From: Cupriavidus laharis
Lineage (GTDB): Bacteria > Pseudomonadota > Gammaproteobacteria > Burkholderiales > Burkholderiaceae
Length of the DNA stretch: 52,290 nucleotides
Assembly (NCBI RefSeq): GCF_914271435.1
Contig: NZ_CAJZAI010000025.1
Coordinates: 1-52,290, forward strand
Reading direction: 5' to 3'
Shown here: positions 1 to 8,434 of the stretch, in pieces
Layout: every line of letters starts with the position of its first letter
How positions within the stretch are numbered: position 1 is the first letter of the stretch
Program-made: the position numbers and the translations under genes
Notes under the pieces: generated by a model
Database searches by the model: none
Told to the model about the DNA's origin: nothing
Seen by the model: only the letters and a program-made list of their open reading frames with translations

Positions 1-396
1 CGCCCGACGGGCACCCCAAAAGACTGAACAAACAAGCTGAAAGGACAAAGGACAGCCGGACATTTCAACTTTGCTGCTGCCCGGACATTTCAACTTTGCC
101 TGGACAAACAATGTTACGCCCAAATAGTAATGTCGCATTTGAGCCAAATAGAAATGTCATACCCCTTGCATTGATTTGTGGCGAGATCCCGAGTAACGGA
201 TGATCAAGGTTCGGCGGCCTTCTTTGCCCGATCATTCGTTTCATTCTCGACTCACACTCTTGCTGTACCCCGTTGTGGGTATCTTCGTCCAAAGAGCGTA
301 TTTCCGTGTTCTCCGTCGGGTACTAGATTGACCTCATCGCTGGCGTCTTGGAAATGCCATCGAACTTTGGTCATTCGAATAATCCGGGGAGAGGTC
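1..396. other. Intergenic edge region without a recognisable gene
   Basis: Apart from the direct repeats at 56-158 I see no gene here. An open frame runs in phase into the lipoprotein gene from about 178, but its translation is arginine/serine-rich without a recognisable domain. The signal peptide of that gene begins only at 397, so I treat the upstream part as non-coding leader. Confidence 0.5.
56..158. repeat. Paired direct repeats, probable insertion-sequence end
   Basis: A 19-bp sequence beginning CCGGACATTT occurs at 56-74 and again, identical, at 81-99. A second motif, CCAAATAG(T/A)AATGTC, occurs at 120-134 and 144-158 with one mismatch. The first pair carries the ATGTCC-like core in reverse orientation and the second pair carries AATGTC in forward orientation. 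Clustered, repeated short motifs of this type are known at the ends of IS21-like and related elements, where they bind transposase. No transposase gene lies in the window, so the element, if real, extends off the left edge or is a remnant. The assignment is inference; the repeats themselves are seen directly. Confidence 0.45.
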
Positions 397-1653
397 ATGA
401 AAAGCGTCCACATGAAGCTGGCGGTATTGCCGCTCGCATGCCTGGTCATCACCGTTGCCGGTTGTGGCGGAGGCGGCGGCGACGCGGCTCCGGCTGCAAC
501 CACAGCCGCCCCAGGCTCGGGAACCACCGCGCCGGCGACAGCACCGACAGCGGCCACCAGCAGTGCCCTGCTGTCAGGCACCAGCGATCCCGGGCCCGAC
601 ATCGGCAAGGACGGGGACTTCTACCTGAACACCACGACCGGGATGCTGTTCGGGCCCAAGGCAAACGGCGCATGGCCAGCAGGCGTTTCGGTCGCCGGAC
701 CGGCGGGCGCAACGGGGGCAAAGGGCGATACTGGGGCGACGGGCAATACCGGTACGGCCGGGAACACCATCCTGTCCGGCTCGGTGGATCCGACCAGCGG
801 CGTCGGCAACGACGGCGACTACTACATCAACACCTCGACTTCGACGCTGTTCGGACCCAAAGCCGACGGCACATGGCCGCCGGGTGTCCCGCTAGGCGGC
901 GGAGGCGCGCCTGGCGGCGGCACCGTCCTGACAGGCGCCGGGGCACCGGGCAACAATATCGGAGCCGATGGCGATTACTACCTCGATACCGACACCTGGA
1001 CACTGTATGGGCCGAAGGCCAATGGCGAGTGGCCTGCCGGTGTTTCGCTGGTCAACCAGCCAGGCGGCAGCAATGGCGGCAGTGACGGCACCGACAACGG
1101 TACTACTGTCGGCAATGGCGGCCACGTCCTGTATGGCAGTGGTGCGCCGACCGACGGCATTGGCGTTGACGGGGACTTCTATTTCGATACGTCGACGGGG
1201 ACTCTGTACGGGCCAAAGGCCGACGGTCATTGGCCGGGCACCGGCGCAACCATGACGACGCCGACTGTCTACAATGGCAACTTCAACGTGCCGGACACGC
1301 TCAGCCGCGGCAAGTACGTCATGACCGGGGCTGGCGGCGCGGTTCCATTGCCGTCCGACTTCGGCGTCGTGATTCCCTATGACTGCACCCGCGTCACGCT
1401 GACCGCGCACACGCTCGGCAAAGCTACCGGAACCCTGGATATGGACGTGTACAAGGTCACAGGATCCGGTGCGGGGGCAACCATTGCACCGGTGGGCAAC
1501 CTGAGCTGCAAGATCAGTAACGGACAACAGAGCTGCAGCAAGGAGATGCCGGCTGGGACCGTCAGCCACAACGACAAGCTGCAGGTACAGCTTGACACCA
1601 ACCAGGCCACCACCTGGGGCGGGCTCTACGTCAACCTTGCCTGCGTGAAATAG
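397..1653 (+). CDS. Collagen-like repeat lipoprotein
   Basis: A 418-residue predicted secreted lipoprotein. The start at 397 is preceded by GGGGAGAGG and gives a lipoprotein signal peptide ending in a V-A-G-C lipobox (Cys23) followed by a glycine run. Next come an Ala/Thr/Pro-rich linker and four repeats beginning near residues 58, 125, 177 and 244. Each repeat has a DGD(F/Y)Y core, then Thr-rich residues, FGPK or YGPK, and a WP motif. Between repeats 1 and 2 there is a short collagen-like G-x-y stretch (about residues 92-122). The C-terminal ~130 residues contain four cysteines and may be a separate beta domain. Such repeats are found in bacterial collagen-like and tail-fibre-like proteins; function is unknown but a surface role is likely. 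Confidence 0.75.
   Translation: MKSVHMKLAVLPLACLVITVAGCGGGGGDAAPAATTAAPGSGTTAPATAPTAATSSALLSGTSDPGPDIGKDGDFYLNTTTGMLFGPKANGAWPAGVSVAGPAGATGAKGDTGATGNTGTAGNTILSGSVDPTSGVGNDGDYYINTSTSTLFGPKADGTWPPGVPLGGGGAPGGGTVLTGAGAPGNNIGADGDYYLDTDTWTLYGPKANGEWPAGVSLVNQPGGSNGGSDGTDNGTTVGNGGHVLYGSGAPTDGIGVDGDFYFDTSTGTLYGPKADGHWPGTGATMTTPTVYNGNFNVPDTLSRGKYVMTGAGGAVPLPSDFGVVIPYDCTRVTLTAHTLGKATGTLDMDVYKVTGSGAGATIAPVGNLSCKISNGQQSCSKEMPAGTVSHNDKLQVQLDTNQATTWGGLYVNLACVK
568..1245 (+). repeat. Four intragenic repeats encoding the DGD-FY / FGPK-WP unit
   Basis: Four related coding units begin at about 568, 769, 925 and 1126. Each encodes an L-x-G start, a DGD(F/Y)Y core about 15 residues on, and a (F/Y)GPKA-G-WP end. 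The spacers differ: collagen-like after unit 1, glycine-rich after unit 2, and Gly/Asn/Ser-rich after unit 3. The DNA is diverged between units, so recent slippage expansion is unlikely. Confidence 0.8.
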
Positions 1654-1656
1654 GCG

Positions 1657-1714
1657 TTGGCACGTGTGTGGGACGCACGTGCCAAGGGGCGGCAGGATGC
1701 GGTGTCCTGCCGCC
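1657..1714. terminator. Two tandem hairpins between convergent genes
   Basis: Two perfect 10-bp stems follow the lipoprotein stop codon: 1657-1666 with 1676-1685 (9-nt loop), and 1688-1697 with 1705-1714 (7-nt loop). They lie just before the end of the convergent gene at 1725. Neither is followed by a clear U tract, so the role as a bidirectional terminator is inferred from position. Confidence 0.55.
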
Positions 1715-1724
1715 GTTCCGATAC

Positions 1725-2108
1725 TCAGAAATTCGCCTCGATGGCCGCCCTCGCCCCCGCAGGCACTTCGTTGGGAATCACCTGATGCGCGAGGATCTCG
1801 TAGCTCCGGGCTGTCGCAACTTCCTTGGGATCCACCAGCCGCTTGGGGCCGCCAAGCCACGCAAAATGATCCATGCCGTCGTCGCTTCGGAACCACGCGA
1901 AATCACCGATGCGGTCCAGGCCGCGCTTGACGACCTTCAACAGCGCCAGAGCTTCCGCCGAAACGCCGAGGTACCGTCGCGTGTCATGGACGATCGTGCC
2001 CAGGTTGCGCAGCTTGTCCAGATTTGAGCGGACGCCGTCCCCTGCCGCCTGGTTCTGCACCAGTTCGACAACCAGAATTCCCTTGTGAGCAGTGATGCGT
2101 GCGTGCAT
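1725..2108 (-). CDS. Conserved-looking hypothetical protein, 127 aa
   Basis: I do not recognise this protein. The start at 2108 is chosen because GGAGG lies five bases upstream; an open frame continues further 5' but without a plausible start context. The product is soluble-looking, with no signal peptide or membrane segment. It has a basic stretch near residues 28-55, a Trp/Phe/Asp-rich middle (DFAWFRSDDGMDHFAWLGG region, about residues 71-89) and an Ala-rich C-terminus. It stands alone between the collagen-like lipoprotein (convergent) and the fimbrial operon (same strand, 307 bases upstream), so context does not indicate a role. Coding is supported by the good ribosome binding site and the lack of a better competing frame. 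Confidence 0.6.
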   Translation of the reverse strand: MHARITAHKGILVVELVQNQAAGDGVRSNLDKLRNLGTIVHDTRRYLGVSAEALALLKVVKRGLDRIGDFAWFRSDDGMDHFAWLGGPKRLVDPKEVATARSYEILAHQVIPNEVPAGARAAIEANF

Positions 2109-2415
2109 GGAACCTCCAGAGTGTGCGAGTGGCTTCACACTGTAGGACAAGCAAGTTTCCGGCCAATGTACCGTCCCTGTGCCTGATCGGGCGCTCTCTT
2201 GCACCGCTTCTCCGGTATGTAAGTGCGACATATCGTTTGCATCACACCGCTCGATGTTGCCGGTCTTTCCCGCGCCGGTGATGTTCGCGGCAGTGCCGTG
2301 CCTGTTGGCCCGGAGCCAACAGATACGCGCTATATCCCGGCGCGCACCGCCATGCAAGCGTTGCAAGGTCTTCAGGCAACTCAGCGGCAAATCGGGTACA
2401 GCGCTTCGATCAGAT
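2109..2415. other. Intergenic region, nothing recognised
   Basis: About 300 bases separate the end of the fimbrial operon from the small gene at 1725-2108. I see no gene, clear terminator or repeat in it. It should contain the promoter of the small gene, but I cannot place a convincing -35/-10 pair. Confidence 0.4.
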
Positions 2416-3450
2416 CTACTCGTAGTCGAACGTGAACGTCGCCGCGCTGGTGACCGTTCCTGCCGTGACGGGCAGGCCGTTGTTCAGGCCGATGTACCGG
2501 ACCGCATAGTTGTAGGCGGCCGGAATGCTGGCCTGAATGCTTCCCAGCGCGTTGCGTGTCTGCAGCGGCACGGGTTGATAGCTCCCGCCGCTCACGATCT
2601 GGAAGCCGACGCCGGTGGCGGCCCCCGGCGTGCCAGCATTCGATGGACCCAGCACGCCCGCCGTGGCCGCCTGCACAGGCGTGCCGGGCGCACCGTCGAA
2701 CGTGACGCCGACATTGGCCGCCGTGTCGCAGGAAACACCAATCGTGAATGGCGTGGTACTCGCCGTTGCGCCCGCCGGACGCAGGTCGGCGGCCCGCGCC
2801 GGCTGCAGCGTGACAGTAGCCGGATAGTTCACGCTGCAGGTGATCGGGCGCGGGACGGCGTTGCCGCTGAAGCCGATGTAGTTGATGTCGCGACCGCCCA
2901 AGGCACCGGCCGTCGACCCCCCGTAGACGCCGAAGCCGAACCGGGTCTGCGCCGGGTCCAGGGCGCCGCCGCTGATCGGCCCTGTCTTGACGAACTCGAT
3001 CGAGACCGATATTGCGTACGTCATGTCGGCGTTCAGGTTGCCCAGCCCCGCGCCCCTTGTGTCGCATCGGACCCCTGCCGCATTGACGACGGCCTGTCCC
3101 GCCGCGTTGCGCAGGCGAATGCCAATGCCGGGAACGCCGGTCGAGTAGACGCCGGCTGGCCCTTCGGTGCCTGACCCGTAGTAGCAGGCCACAATCTGCG
3201 CCCCTGGGACGACGTATGGCGGCACGTTGGTACAGGTTCCTGTGATGGTGTAATTGCGCACTGTGCCTGGAATGGTGCTGCCGACCGGCAGCGTGGTCAC
3301 TACCGCCATATCGCTCATGCCCTGCAGGTATGGCATGGCAGGCGTTGCCGTGCAGTCGGCACGCGCGACCTGCGCGGCAAGCAGCAGGAGGGATACCAGC
3401 AGGCCATGCAGGGCCGCTTTCAGGCTTGCCCGGTTATCGGACCACGTCAT
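2416..3450 (-). CDS. Fimbrial tip-like / minor subunit
   Basis: A 344-residue exported fimbrial protein, last gene of the chaperone-usher operon. The start at 3450 follows GGAGA at good spacing and overlaps the end of the usher gene by 17 bp, suggesting translational coupling. A signal peptide (hydrophobic run about residues 13-24) ends near A-R-A-D-C. The N-terminal ~170 residues look like a receptor-binding or adhesin-like domain. The C-terminal ~160 residues have the pilin-type pattern (SVNYPATVTLQPA region, paired cysteines, and an aromatic end F-T-F-D-Y-E like the donor-strand motif). Length and two-domain layout fit a tip adhesin rather than a shaft subunit. The ligand is unknown. Confidence 0.82.
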   Translation of the reverse strand: MTWSDNRASLKAALHGLLVSLLLLAAQVARADCTATPAMPYLQGMSDMAVVTTLPVGSTIPGTVRNYTITGTCTNVPPYVVPGAQIVACYYGSGTEGPAGVYSTGVPGIGIRLRNAAGQAVVNAAGVRCDTRGAGLGNLNADMTYAISVSIEFVKTGPISGGALDPAQTRFGFGVYGGSTAGALGGRDINYIGFSGNAVPRPITCSVNYPATVTLQPARAADLRPAGATASTTPFTIGVSCDTAANVGVTFDGAPGTPVQAATAGVLGPSNAGTPGAATGVGFQIVSGGSYQPVPLQTRNALGSIQASIPAAYNYAVRYIGLNNGLPVTAGTVTSAATFTFDYE

Positions 3451-6118
3451 CTTCGTTCTCCTTGTGCATCCCTGGCGATGCGCCCGCGGTTTCGACCGTG
3501 GATGCCCGGTCACCGCACACGCTGTCGGCAAACGGCATCCCCGCGCGCCGGGAATCGGCAGGCGCGGGCAGCACATAAGGGAACGAACAGGTATCGGCGC
3601 CCTGCGCCCCCCACTTTGCCGTCAGCACGCCGGCCTCCTGCCTGAGCCCCCGCGCGAACAGCCGACCGTCCTGGCCAACGGTTCCGGCCAGGTGTCCATC
3701 GATATCGAACACTTCGGCACCGAACGGCAGCGGCTTGCCGTCGGCCGTGCGCACGCGCAGGATCGCCACACGGCCGCCGTTGCCGGTGTCGAACCGTACG
3801 CGGACCACCGCGCCGGATGTCGGCGCCACCTGCTGCATGGTCGAGCGCAGTTCCACGTTGAACGGCAGGTCCTTCGGGTCGATCTCGATCTGGTTGCGCG
3901 AAAACGGCATCAGGTTAGGCACCACGGCATGCCCCCATGGGTCGAGCCGCAGGCCGTTGGCATTCGCGACGCGCGCGCCAGCCGCATCCGCGGCCTCCAC
4001 AATGGCCACGGTGTCGCCCAGCACCGGCATGAATGTCACGCCGCCCGCGTATGCCACGATGCCGCCGGAGATACCGGCGCCAAGCTGGCTGTAGTTGTTG
4101 CCGGTACCTGCATTGGCGCTCAGCGTTGCCACCGGCGAGATATACCCGGCATTCGCCGCCACGCTGCTGGAACTGCTGCCGCCACCGCTGCTGTGGCCGG
4201 CATTCAGCCCATAGGTGAAGTTGTTGTCGGGGCCAAGCGCGCCGGTCAGCGACTCCTGGATGCTCGTGACACCGTGGGAGTCCTTCTGCATGCTCGTCAT
4301 CGAATACGGCGCGAGCGGCGACTTGCCCAACGGGACGCCGAGCGTCAGCATGACCCGGTTCTCCCACCGGCCGCTGCCGAGGTTGATCTGCCGCGCCGCA
4401 GAGACCCCGTAGCTCAACCGCTTGTAGCTGTTGTTGTAGCCGGCCTGGAACTGGGTGTCCCGGCCGCCTCGGTTCCAGTAGTCCTGCGTGGAGCCGGACA
4501 GGTACAGGTTGCCGTAGCCGGTCGGCAGGCTCTGGCTGACGGTCAGTTGAAGGCGGCCGCGCCGGATGCCGCCTGGCAGCGAATCATTCATTGCCGTGTC
4601 CACCGAGCGGATCGCCACGGCGTCGGCAAAGTTCAGGAAGCCGCTGGTGGAGTAGCGGTAGGCCGCCAGCGTCAGGTTCGTACGGGTCGGTGCCAGTTGC
4701 TTGCTGTAAGACACGCGCAGGCTCTGTCCGCTGCGGTCGGGCTGGCTGGACAGACGCGTACTCGCATGCGTGATATCCGCACCGAACGCGCCGTAGGACG
4801 TGTTCAGCGCCATGCCGAGCACCAGCGAGATATAGTCCTGCGCGGCCAGCAGCCCGCCATAGCCGGTGACGAGGTTGGAGATGCCATGCTGGACCGTTGC
4901 CTGCATGAAGTACGGTGTGCCGTGCACGCCGCTGTTCCGGTACTGGCCCGATGTCACGCTGTAGCGCCAGAGCCCGGGACGCAGCGCGTTCACCACGGGT
5001 GCGTAGGGCACCAGCGACGCCCGCACGCTGCCATCGGCTTCGGTCACCAGCACCTCCAGGTCACCGCCGTAGCCGGTCGCGTAGAGATCGTCGATCTCGA
5101 ACGGGCCCGGCGATACCGTGGTTTCGTAGATGATGTTGCCGTTCTGCCGCACCTGCACCCGCGCATTGCTGTTGGCGATGCCGTGGATGGTCGGCGCATA
5201 GCCGCGCTGGGACTCCGGCAGCATGCGATCGTCCGTAGCAAGCTGCACGCCGCGAAAGCCGAAGCTGTCGAACATGGCGCCATCGGTGAACGCGTCGCCG
5301 ATCACAAGCTGGCTGCGCAACGTCGTGATGGAACGCTGCAGGCTGGTCTGTACGGACTGGTAGCGGTTGCCGCTGACCGCATCGTGCGAGAGGCTTCCGT
5401 AGTGCCGGAAGCGCCAGGCCCCGACATTGACACCGGCATTCAGGCCGAGAAAGCCCTGGGTCGACGACACCCCGCCACTGTCTGCGTGATAGACGCTGGC
5501 GTTGTACTGCAGGCGGGCCGCATTGACGCCGTCGTCCCAGTAGCGCGGGTCGACATAGCCGCGCGCGCTGCGGTTCAGGAACGACTGCGGCACGCTCAGG
5601 TCCAGCCGCTGCTCGCCGTTGTCGAACGCAGCCGTGGCGCCCGGGATCAGATCGCCCAGGTGCAGGCACTCGGCATTCGCCGCGCGCGCCAGGCGATCCG
5701 CGGATTCGGCCGCAAGACGTGTGATGTCCACACCGGCACGCTCGAGCAGCGCGCGGTCAAAGCAGGCCTGCACATTGCGAGCGTCCGCCCCACTCTGCCG
5801 CATGTCGATCTCCGCCATGCCGAGCCAGACGCCGTTGACCTGAAGGTCCGCATGATAGGTGCCCGGTAGCGGTACGTTACCCTGGTTGAAGCGCGTGACA
5901 TCGAGGCTCGAGCCGCCGGGCTGCCGCAGGAAAGCGTCATTGAACTCGACCTGCGCCGATCCCGGCGCAGCCGCGCGGCTTGTCTCTGCGACAACCAGCG
6001 ACAACGCGACTACGCAGAGCGGGCACAGGCGCGAAGGGAACACTCGGTGTCTTCTTCTGACTTGCATGTCGATGGATCGGATGGTCGAGCGAACGCCGCC
6101 CTGCCATGCAGCCGGCAT
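3434..6118 (-). CDS. Outer membrane fimbrial usher (FimD/PapC family)
   Basis: An 894-residue usher forming the outer-membrane pore through which chaperone-bound pilins are assembled. The N-terminal domain (VEFNDAFLR motif near residues 56-64) is followed by the long beta-barrel with plug. The middle region has typical usher segments such as RGYAPTIHGIAN and IYETTVSPGPFEIDDLY. C-terminal domains end with a cysteine pair (DTCSFPYVLP to SVCGD). Length is normal for the family. A second start at 6067 gives a cleaner signal peptide (M-Q-V-R-R-R-H) and may be the true one; neither has a strong ribosome binding site. It lies 44 bp after the chaperone gene and overlaps the tip subunit gene by 17 bp. 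Confidence 0.92.
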   Translation of the reverse strand: MPAAWQGGVRSTIRSIDMQVRRRHRVFPSRLCPLCVVALSLVVAETSRAAAPGSAQVEFNDAFLRQPGGSSLDVTRFNQGNVPLPGTYHADLQVNGVWLGMAEIDMRQSGADARNVQACFDRALLERAGVDITRLAAESADRLARAANAECLHLGDLIPGATAAFDNGEQRLDLSVPQSFLNRSARGYVDPRYWDDGVNAARLQYNASVYHADSGGVSSTQGFLGLNAGVNVGAWRFRHYGSLSHDAVSGNRYQSVQTSLQRSITTLRSQLVIGDAFTDGAMFDSFGFRGVQLATDDRMLPESQRGYAPTIHGIANSNARVQVRQNGNIIYETTVSPGPFEIDDLYATGYGGDLEVLVTEADGSVRASLVPYAPVVNALRPGLWRYSVTSGQYRNSGVHGTPYFMQATVQHGISNLVTGYGGLLAAQDYISLVLGMALNTSYGAFGADITHASTRLSSQPDRSGQSLRVSYSKQLAPTRTNLTLAAYRYSTSGFLNFADAVAIRSVDTAMNDSLPGGIRRGRLQLTVSQSLPTGYGNLYLSGSTQDYWNRGGRDTQFQAGYNNSYKRLSYGVSAARQINLGSGRWENRVMLTLGVPLGKSPLAPYSMTSMQKDSHGVTSIQESLTGALGPDNNFTYGLNAGHSSGGGSSSSSVAANAGYISPVATLSANAGTGNNYSQLGAGISGGIVAYAGGVTFMPVLGDTVAIVEAADAAGARVANANGLRLDPWGHAVVPNLMPFSRNQIEIDPKDLPFNVELRSTMQQVAPTSGAVVRVRFDTGNGGRVAILRVRTADGKPLPFGAEVFDIDGHLAGTVGQDGRLFARGLRQEAGVLTAKWGAQGADTCSFPYVLPAPADSRRAGMPFADSVCGDRASTVETAGASPGMHKENEDDVVR

Positions 6119-6162
6119 CGTTCTGACCGTGGACTGTCAAGGGGCAAGCGGCCCGGCGCCGC

Positions 6163-6936
6163 CTAGTTGGTGCCTGCGGGCGAGGCTTCCCCGTCGTTCG
6201 AGCCACCCCAGTCGTTCAGGGTGTGGTAGCGAACCTTGCTGTCGGGGCCGGCAGGCACGTCGCCTTTCAGCGTGAAGCGCGTCGATTCGCCCGGTGCGAT
6301 CATGGCGCTCTGGTCGCTGACCGCATGCTTGCCTCCGCCCGTCAGTTCGACACTGACGACAGAGACATGAAACGGCGTCGGATTGTGGGCGACCAGCATG
6401 ACCTGCCCTTCGCCGCGGGCCACGCGCCACACGAGCTTCGCCGGGGCTCCTCCCGCGTTGCCCTCCAGGCCGGTGGGACGGTAGAAGAACTTGATGCGCG
6501 ATCGGAACGCGAGCTGGAGCTTGTTCGGCCCGGCCTCTTCGGCGCTCGGCTTGGGTGGAATCTCCAGCACATTGAGCCAGAAGACCGACTCGCGATCCTC
6601 GGGCAGCGGCTCTCCGGTGTAGACGATGCGCAGGCTCTGGCCCTTGCCGGCATCGATGCGCGCGACCGGCGGCGTCAGCACGAACGGCACACTGATGCCT
6701 GTCGGCTGCGCGGTCGGGTCGCCGTTGTCCAGCCATGACTGCACCAGGGCCGGCGTGTTGCCTTCGTTGGTCAGCTTGATTGTGACTTCCCGGTCGCGAG
6801 CGCTGTAGATGACCCGGGTGCCCGCGATGACCACCGAAGCCTGTGCCGCGGTGGTGCCGGCCAGGCCCAGTGCGAGCAGGACGGCAAGCAGGATGGCGGC
6901 AAGCGGCCGCCTTCTGAACAGGATGTAACTTGGCAT
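6163..6936 (-). CDS. Periplasmic fimbrial chaperone (PapD family)
   Basis: A 257-residue pilus chaperone with a signal peptide ending near T-T-A-A-Q-A. The mature part shows the two immunoglobulin-like domains of the PapD family. These include the S-V-F-W-L-N-V-L-E-I-P-P signature on the G1/F1 side, the basic K-F-F-Y-R-P segment that anchors the pilin carboxylate, and an invariant-type N-P-T-P-F-H-V stretch in domain 2. It caps subunits in the periplasm and delivers them to the usher. The start at 6936 is preferred because it gives a normal signal peptide; an in-frame GTG lies 30 bp upstream. It sits between the major subunit and usher genes. Confidence 0.92.
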   Translation of the reverse strand: MPSYILFRRRPLAAILLAVLLALGLAGTTAAQASVVIAGTRVIYSARDREVTIKLTNEGNTPALVQSWLDNGDPTAQPTGISVPFVLTPPVARIDAGKGQSLRIVYTGEPLPEDRESVFWLNVLEIPPKPSAEEAGPNKLQLAFRSRIKFFYRPTGLEGNAGGAPAKLVWRVARGEGQVMLVAHNPTPFHVSVVSVELTGGGKHAVSDQSAMIAPGESTRFTLKGDVPAGPDSKVRYHTLNDWGGSNDGEASPAGTN

Positions 6937-6999
6937 GGAAACGTCATCGCGACTGGAGCACGGCACCGCGGATGGCGGCGCCCGTTCCGGCCCGCAGCT

Positions 7000-7557
7000 T
7001 TACTGGTAGGACAGGATGTAGGTCACGCTCGACGACACGGAGCCGGCCGCGGCCGCGCCCCCGGTTGCCACATACTGCGCCGCGTAAGGCAGCAGCGCCG
7101 TGCCGTCCGGCTTGATCGGCTGCGCCAGCGAGTTCTGCGCGGCACCATCGGAAGCGCCAATCGAGATCAGGCTGCCGTTCGACGGGTTGAGCAGCCCGAT
7201 CTGCACGTTGGCCGCGCCACCACTGCCGACGTCGTCGGTGTTGATGAGTCGGCCCGTGGCCGGATCCACATTCGCGCCGGCTTCAAAGAACGCATGGACG
7301 TTGCCGCTGGCGGGGTTGCAGTTGCTCAGCGCGATCGAGAAGCCCGTCGTGCCGGCAGTGCTCCCTGCGGTAGTCAGGTTGGTCTTGGATACATTGGGCA
7401 GTGTCACGGTAAAGCTGCCGGCATTGCCTGTCGTGATGGTGCAGGTGGTGTCCGTGATCTGCCCCTTGAAGGTGATGGTGCCATCCGATGCGTGCGCGAA
7501 CGGCGAACCGATGGCAGCGGCGGCAGCGAGCAGTACGGTAAGAAGCTTGGCTTTCAT
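7000..7557 (-). CDS. Major fimbrial subunit (type 1-like pilin)
   Basis: A 185-residue pilin. The signal peptide (hydrophobic Ala/Leu run, cleavage near A-H-A-S) is followed by the donor-strand segment DGTITFKGQITDTTC with the conserved first cysteine. The second cysteine is in L-S-N-C-N-P, and the protein ends with the beta-zipper motif Y-I-L-S-Y-Q recognised by the chaperone. Length and layout fit a shaft subunit of the type 1/FimA class. As first gene of the operon it is the likely main product. It starts at 7557, 232 bp after the end of the same-strand response regulator gene, so a separate promoter in that gap is plausible. Confidence 0.9.
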   Translation of the reverse strand: MKAKLLTVLLAAAAAIGSPFAHASDGTITFKGQITDTTCTITTGNAGSFTVTLPNVSKTNLTTAGSTAGTTGFSIALSNCNPASGNVHAFFEAGANVDPATGRLINTDDVGSGGAANVQIGLLNPSNGSLISIGASDGAAQNSLAQPIKPDGTALLPYAAQYVATGGAAAAGSVSSSVTYILSYQ

Positions 7558-7789
7558 TCTGGCTATGTCTGGATCTGGAGGTTGGAAAAATGCGGAACCC
7601 TGGTCGGTCCGTCTGGCCCGGCCCTCAGGCTCCGGAATTCGTGGCCCGTGCGCTGACATGGCAGCGCAGGGCCACAGAATGAGAGGAATCGTATTCACAG
7701 TCGCCTGCGGCCTGAATAAGGCATCCCTTAATCGTGAGGCGATTTTTGCGCGCGGCCGTCCGGGCGACTGCCAGCCGTTCCCACGGCCG

Positions 7790-8434
7790 TTACTGCCCGC
7801 CGGGAAGCAGACCGTGTTCGACGGCGTACTGGTACAGCTCGTAGCCGCTCGTCAGCCCGAGCTTCTTCATCGCCATGCTCTTCTGTGCGCTGATGGTCTT
7901 GCTGCTGCGGTTTGCCTGCCGCGCGATCTCCACCAGCGAAACGCCGGCGGCGCACTTGCGCAGCACTTCCAGCTCGCGCCGGGAAAGCTTCGCTCCCGGC
8001 CTGAACGTGTCCGCTGCGCCTGCATCCGCCATCGGCTGCTGCGACGGCGGCAGATAGCTCAGGCCGCTGAACGCGGCCCGGATGGCTGGCACCAGGTGAT
8101 GCAGCGGGTCTGCCTTGCTGAGGATGACGGAAACACCGACCCTGCGGATGCTCTGGACCAACGCGGGGTTATCGAGCATCGTGATCACCACGATACGCGT
8201 AGCCGGATAGCACCGCCGCAGGATCTGCAGCATCGGCAGACCATCGCCGATCTCGCCGCCCGGCATGGAATAGTCGGTGACGATGACATCGCAGGCCGTG
8301 GTCTCCAGCAGATGGCTCAGTTCGGTGGAGTTCCGGGCCATGCCGACCATCTGCATGTCGGCGTCCCGCACCAGTTCCTGGCTGATGCCGCTGAGGACGA
8401 TCGGGTGGTCGTCGGCAATCAGTACCTTGATCAT
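7790..8434 (-). CDS. LuxR/NarL-type response regulator, RcsB-like
   Basis: A 214-residue two-component response regulator. The N-terminal receiver has the acidic pair D8/D9, phospho-acceptor Asp54 in V-T-D-Y-S-M-P, and a Lys in V-I-L-S-K. The C-terminal LuxR-type helix-turn-helix (about residues 148-205) contains S-R-R-E-L-E-V-L and K-T-I-S-A-Q-K-S-M-A-M-K-K-L-G, which resembles RcsB and related fimbrial regulators. The start at 8434 follows GGAGA at seven bases; a TTG two codons upstream is less likely. No histidine kinase lies nearby, so the partner is encoded elsewhere or absent. Position upstream of the fimbrial operon on the same strand suggests it controls fimbriation (inference). Confidence 0.88.
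   Translation of the reverse strand: MIKVLIADDHPIVLSGISQELVRDADMQMVGMARNSTELSHLLETTACDVIVTDYSMPGGEIGDGLPMLQILRRCYPATRIVVITMLDNPALVQSIRRVGVSVILSKADPLHHLVPAIRAAFSGLSYLPPSQQPMADAGAADTFRPGAKLSRRELEVLRKCAAGVSLVEIARQANRSSKTISAQKSMAMKKLGLTSGYELYQYAVEHGLLPGGQ

Noticed and set aside
178..396. N-terminal extension of the collagen-like lipoprotein
   Set aside because: The signal peptide with lipobox begins at 397 with a ribosome binding site; upstream residues would destroy export.
3254..5869. Long plus-strand open frame opposite the usher gene
   Set aside because: It is antisense to a clear usher gene and its translation is rich in Arg, His and Gln without a domain, as expected from GC-rich codon shadowing.
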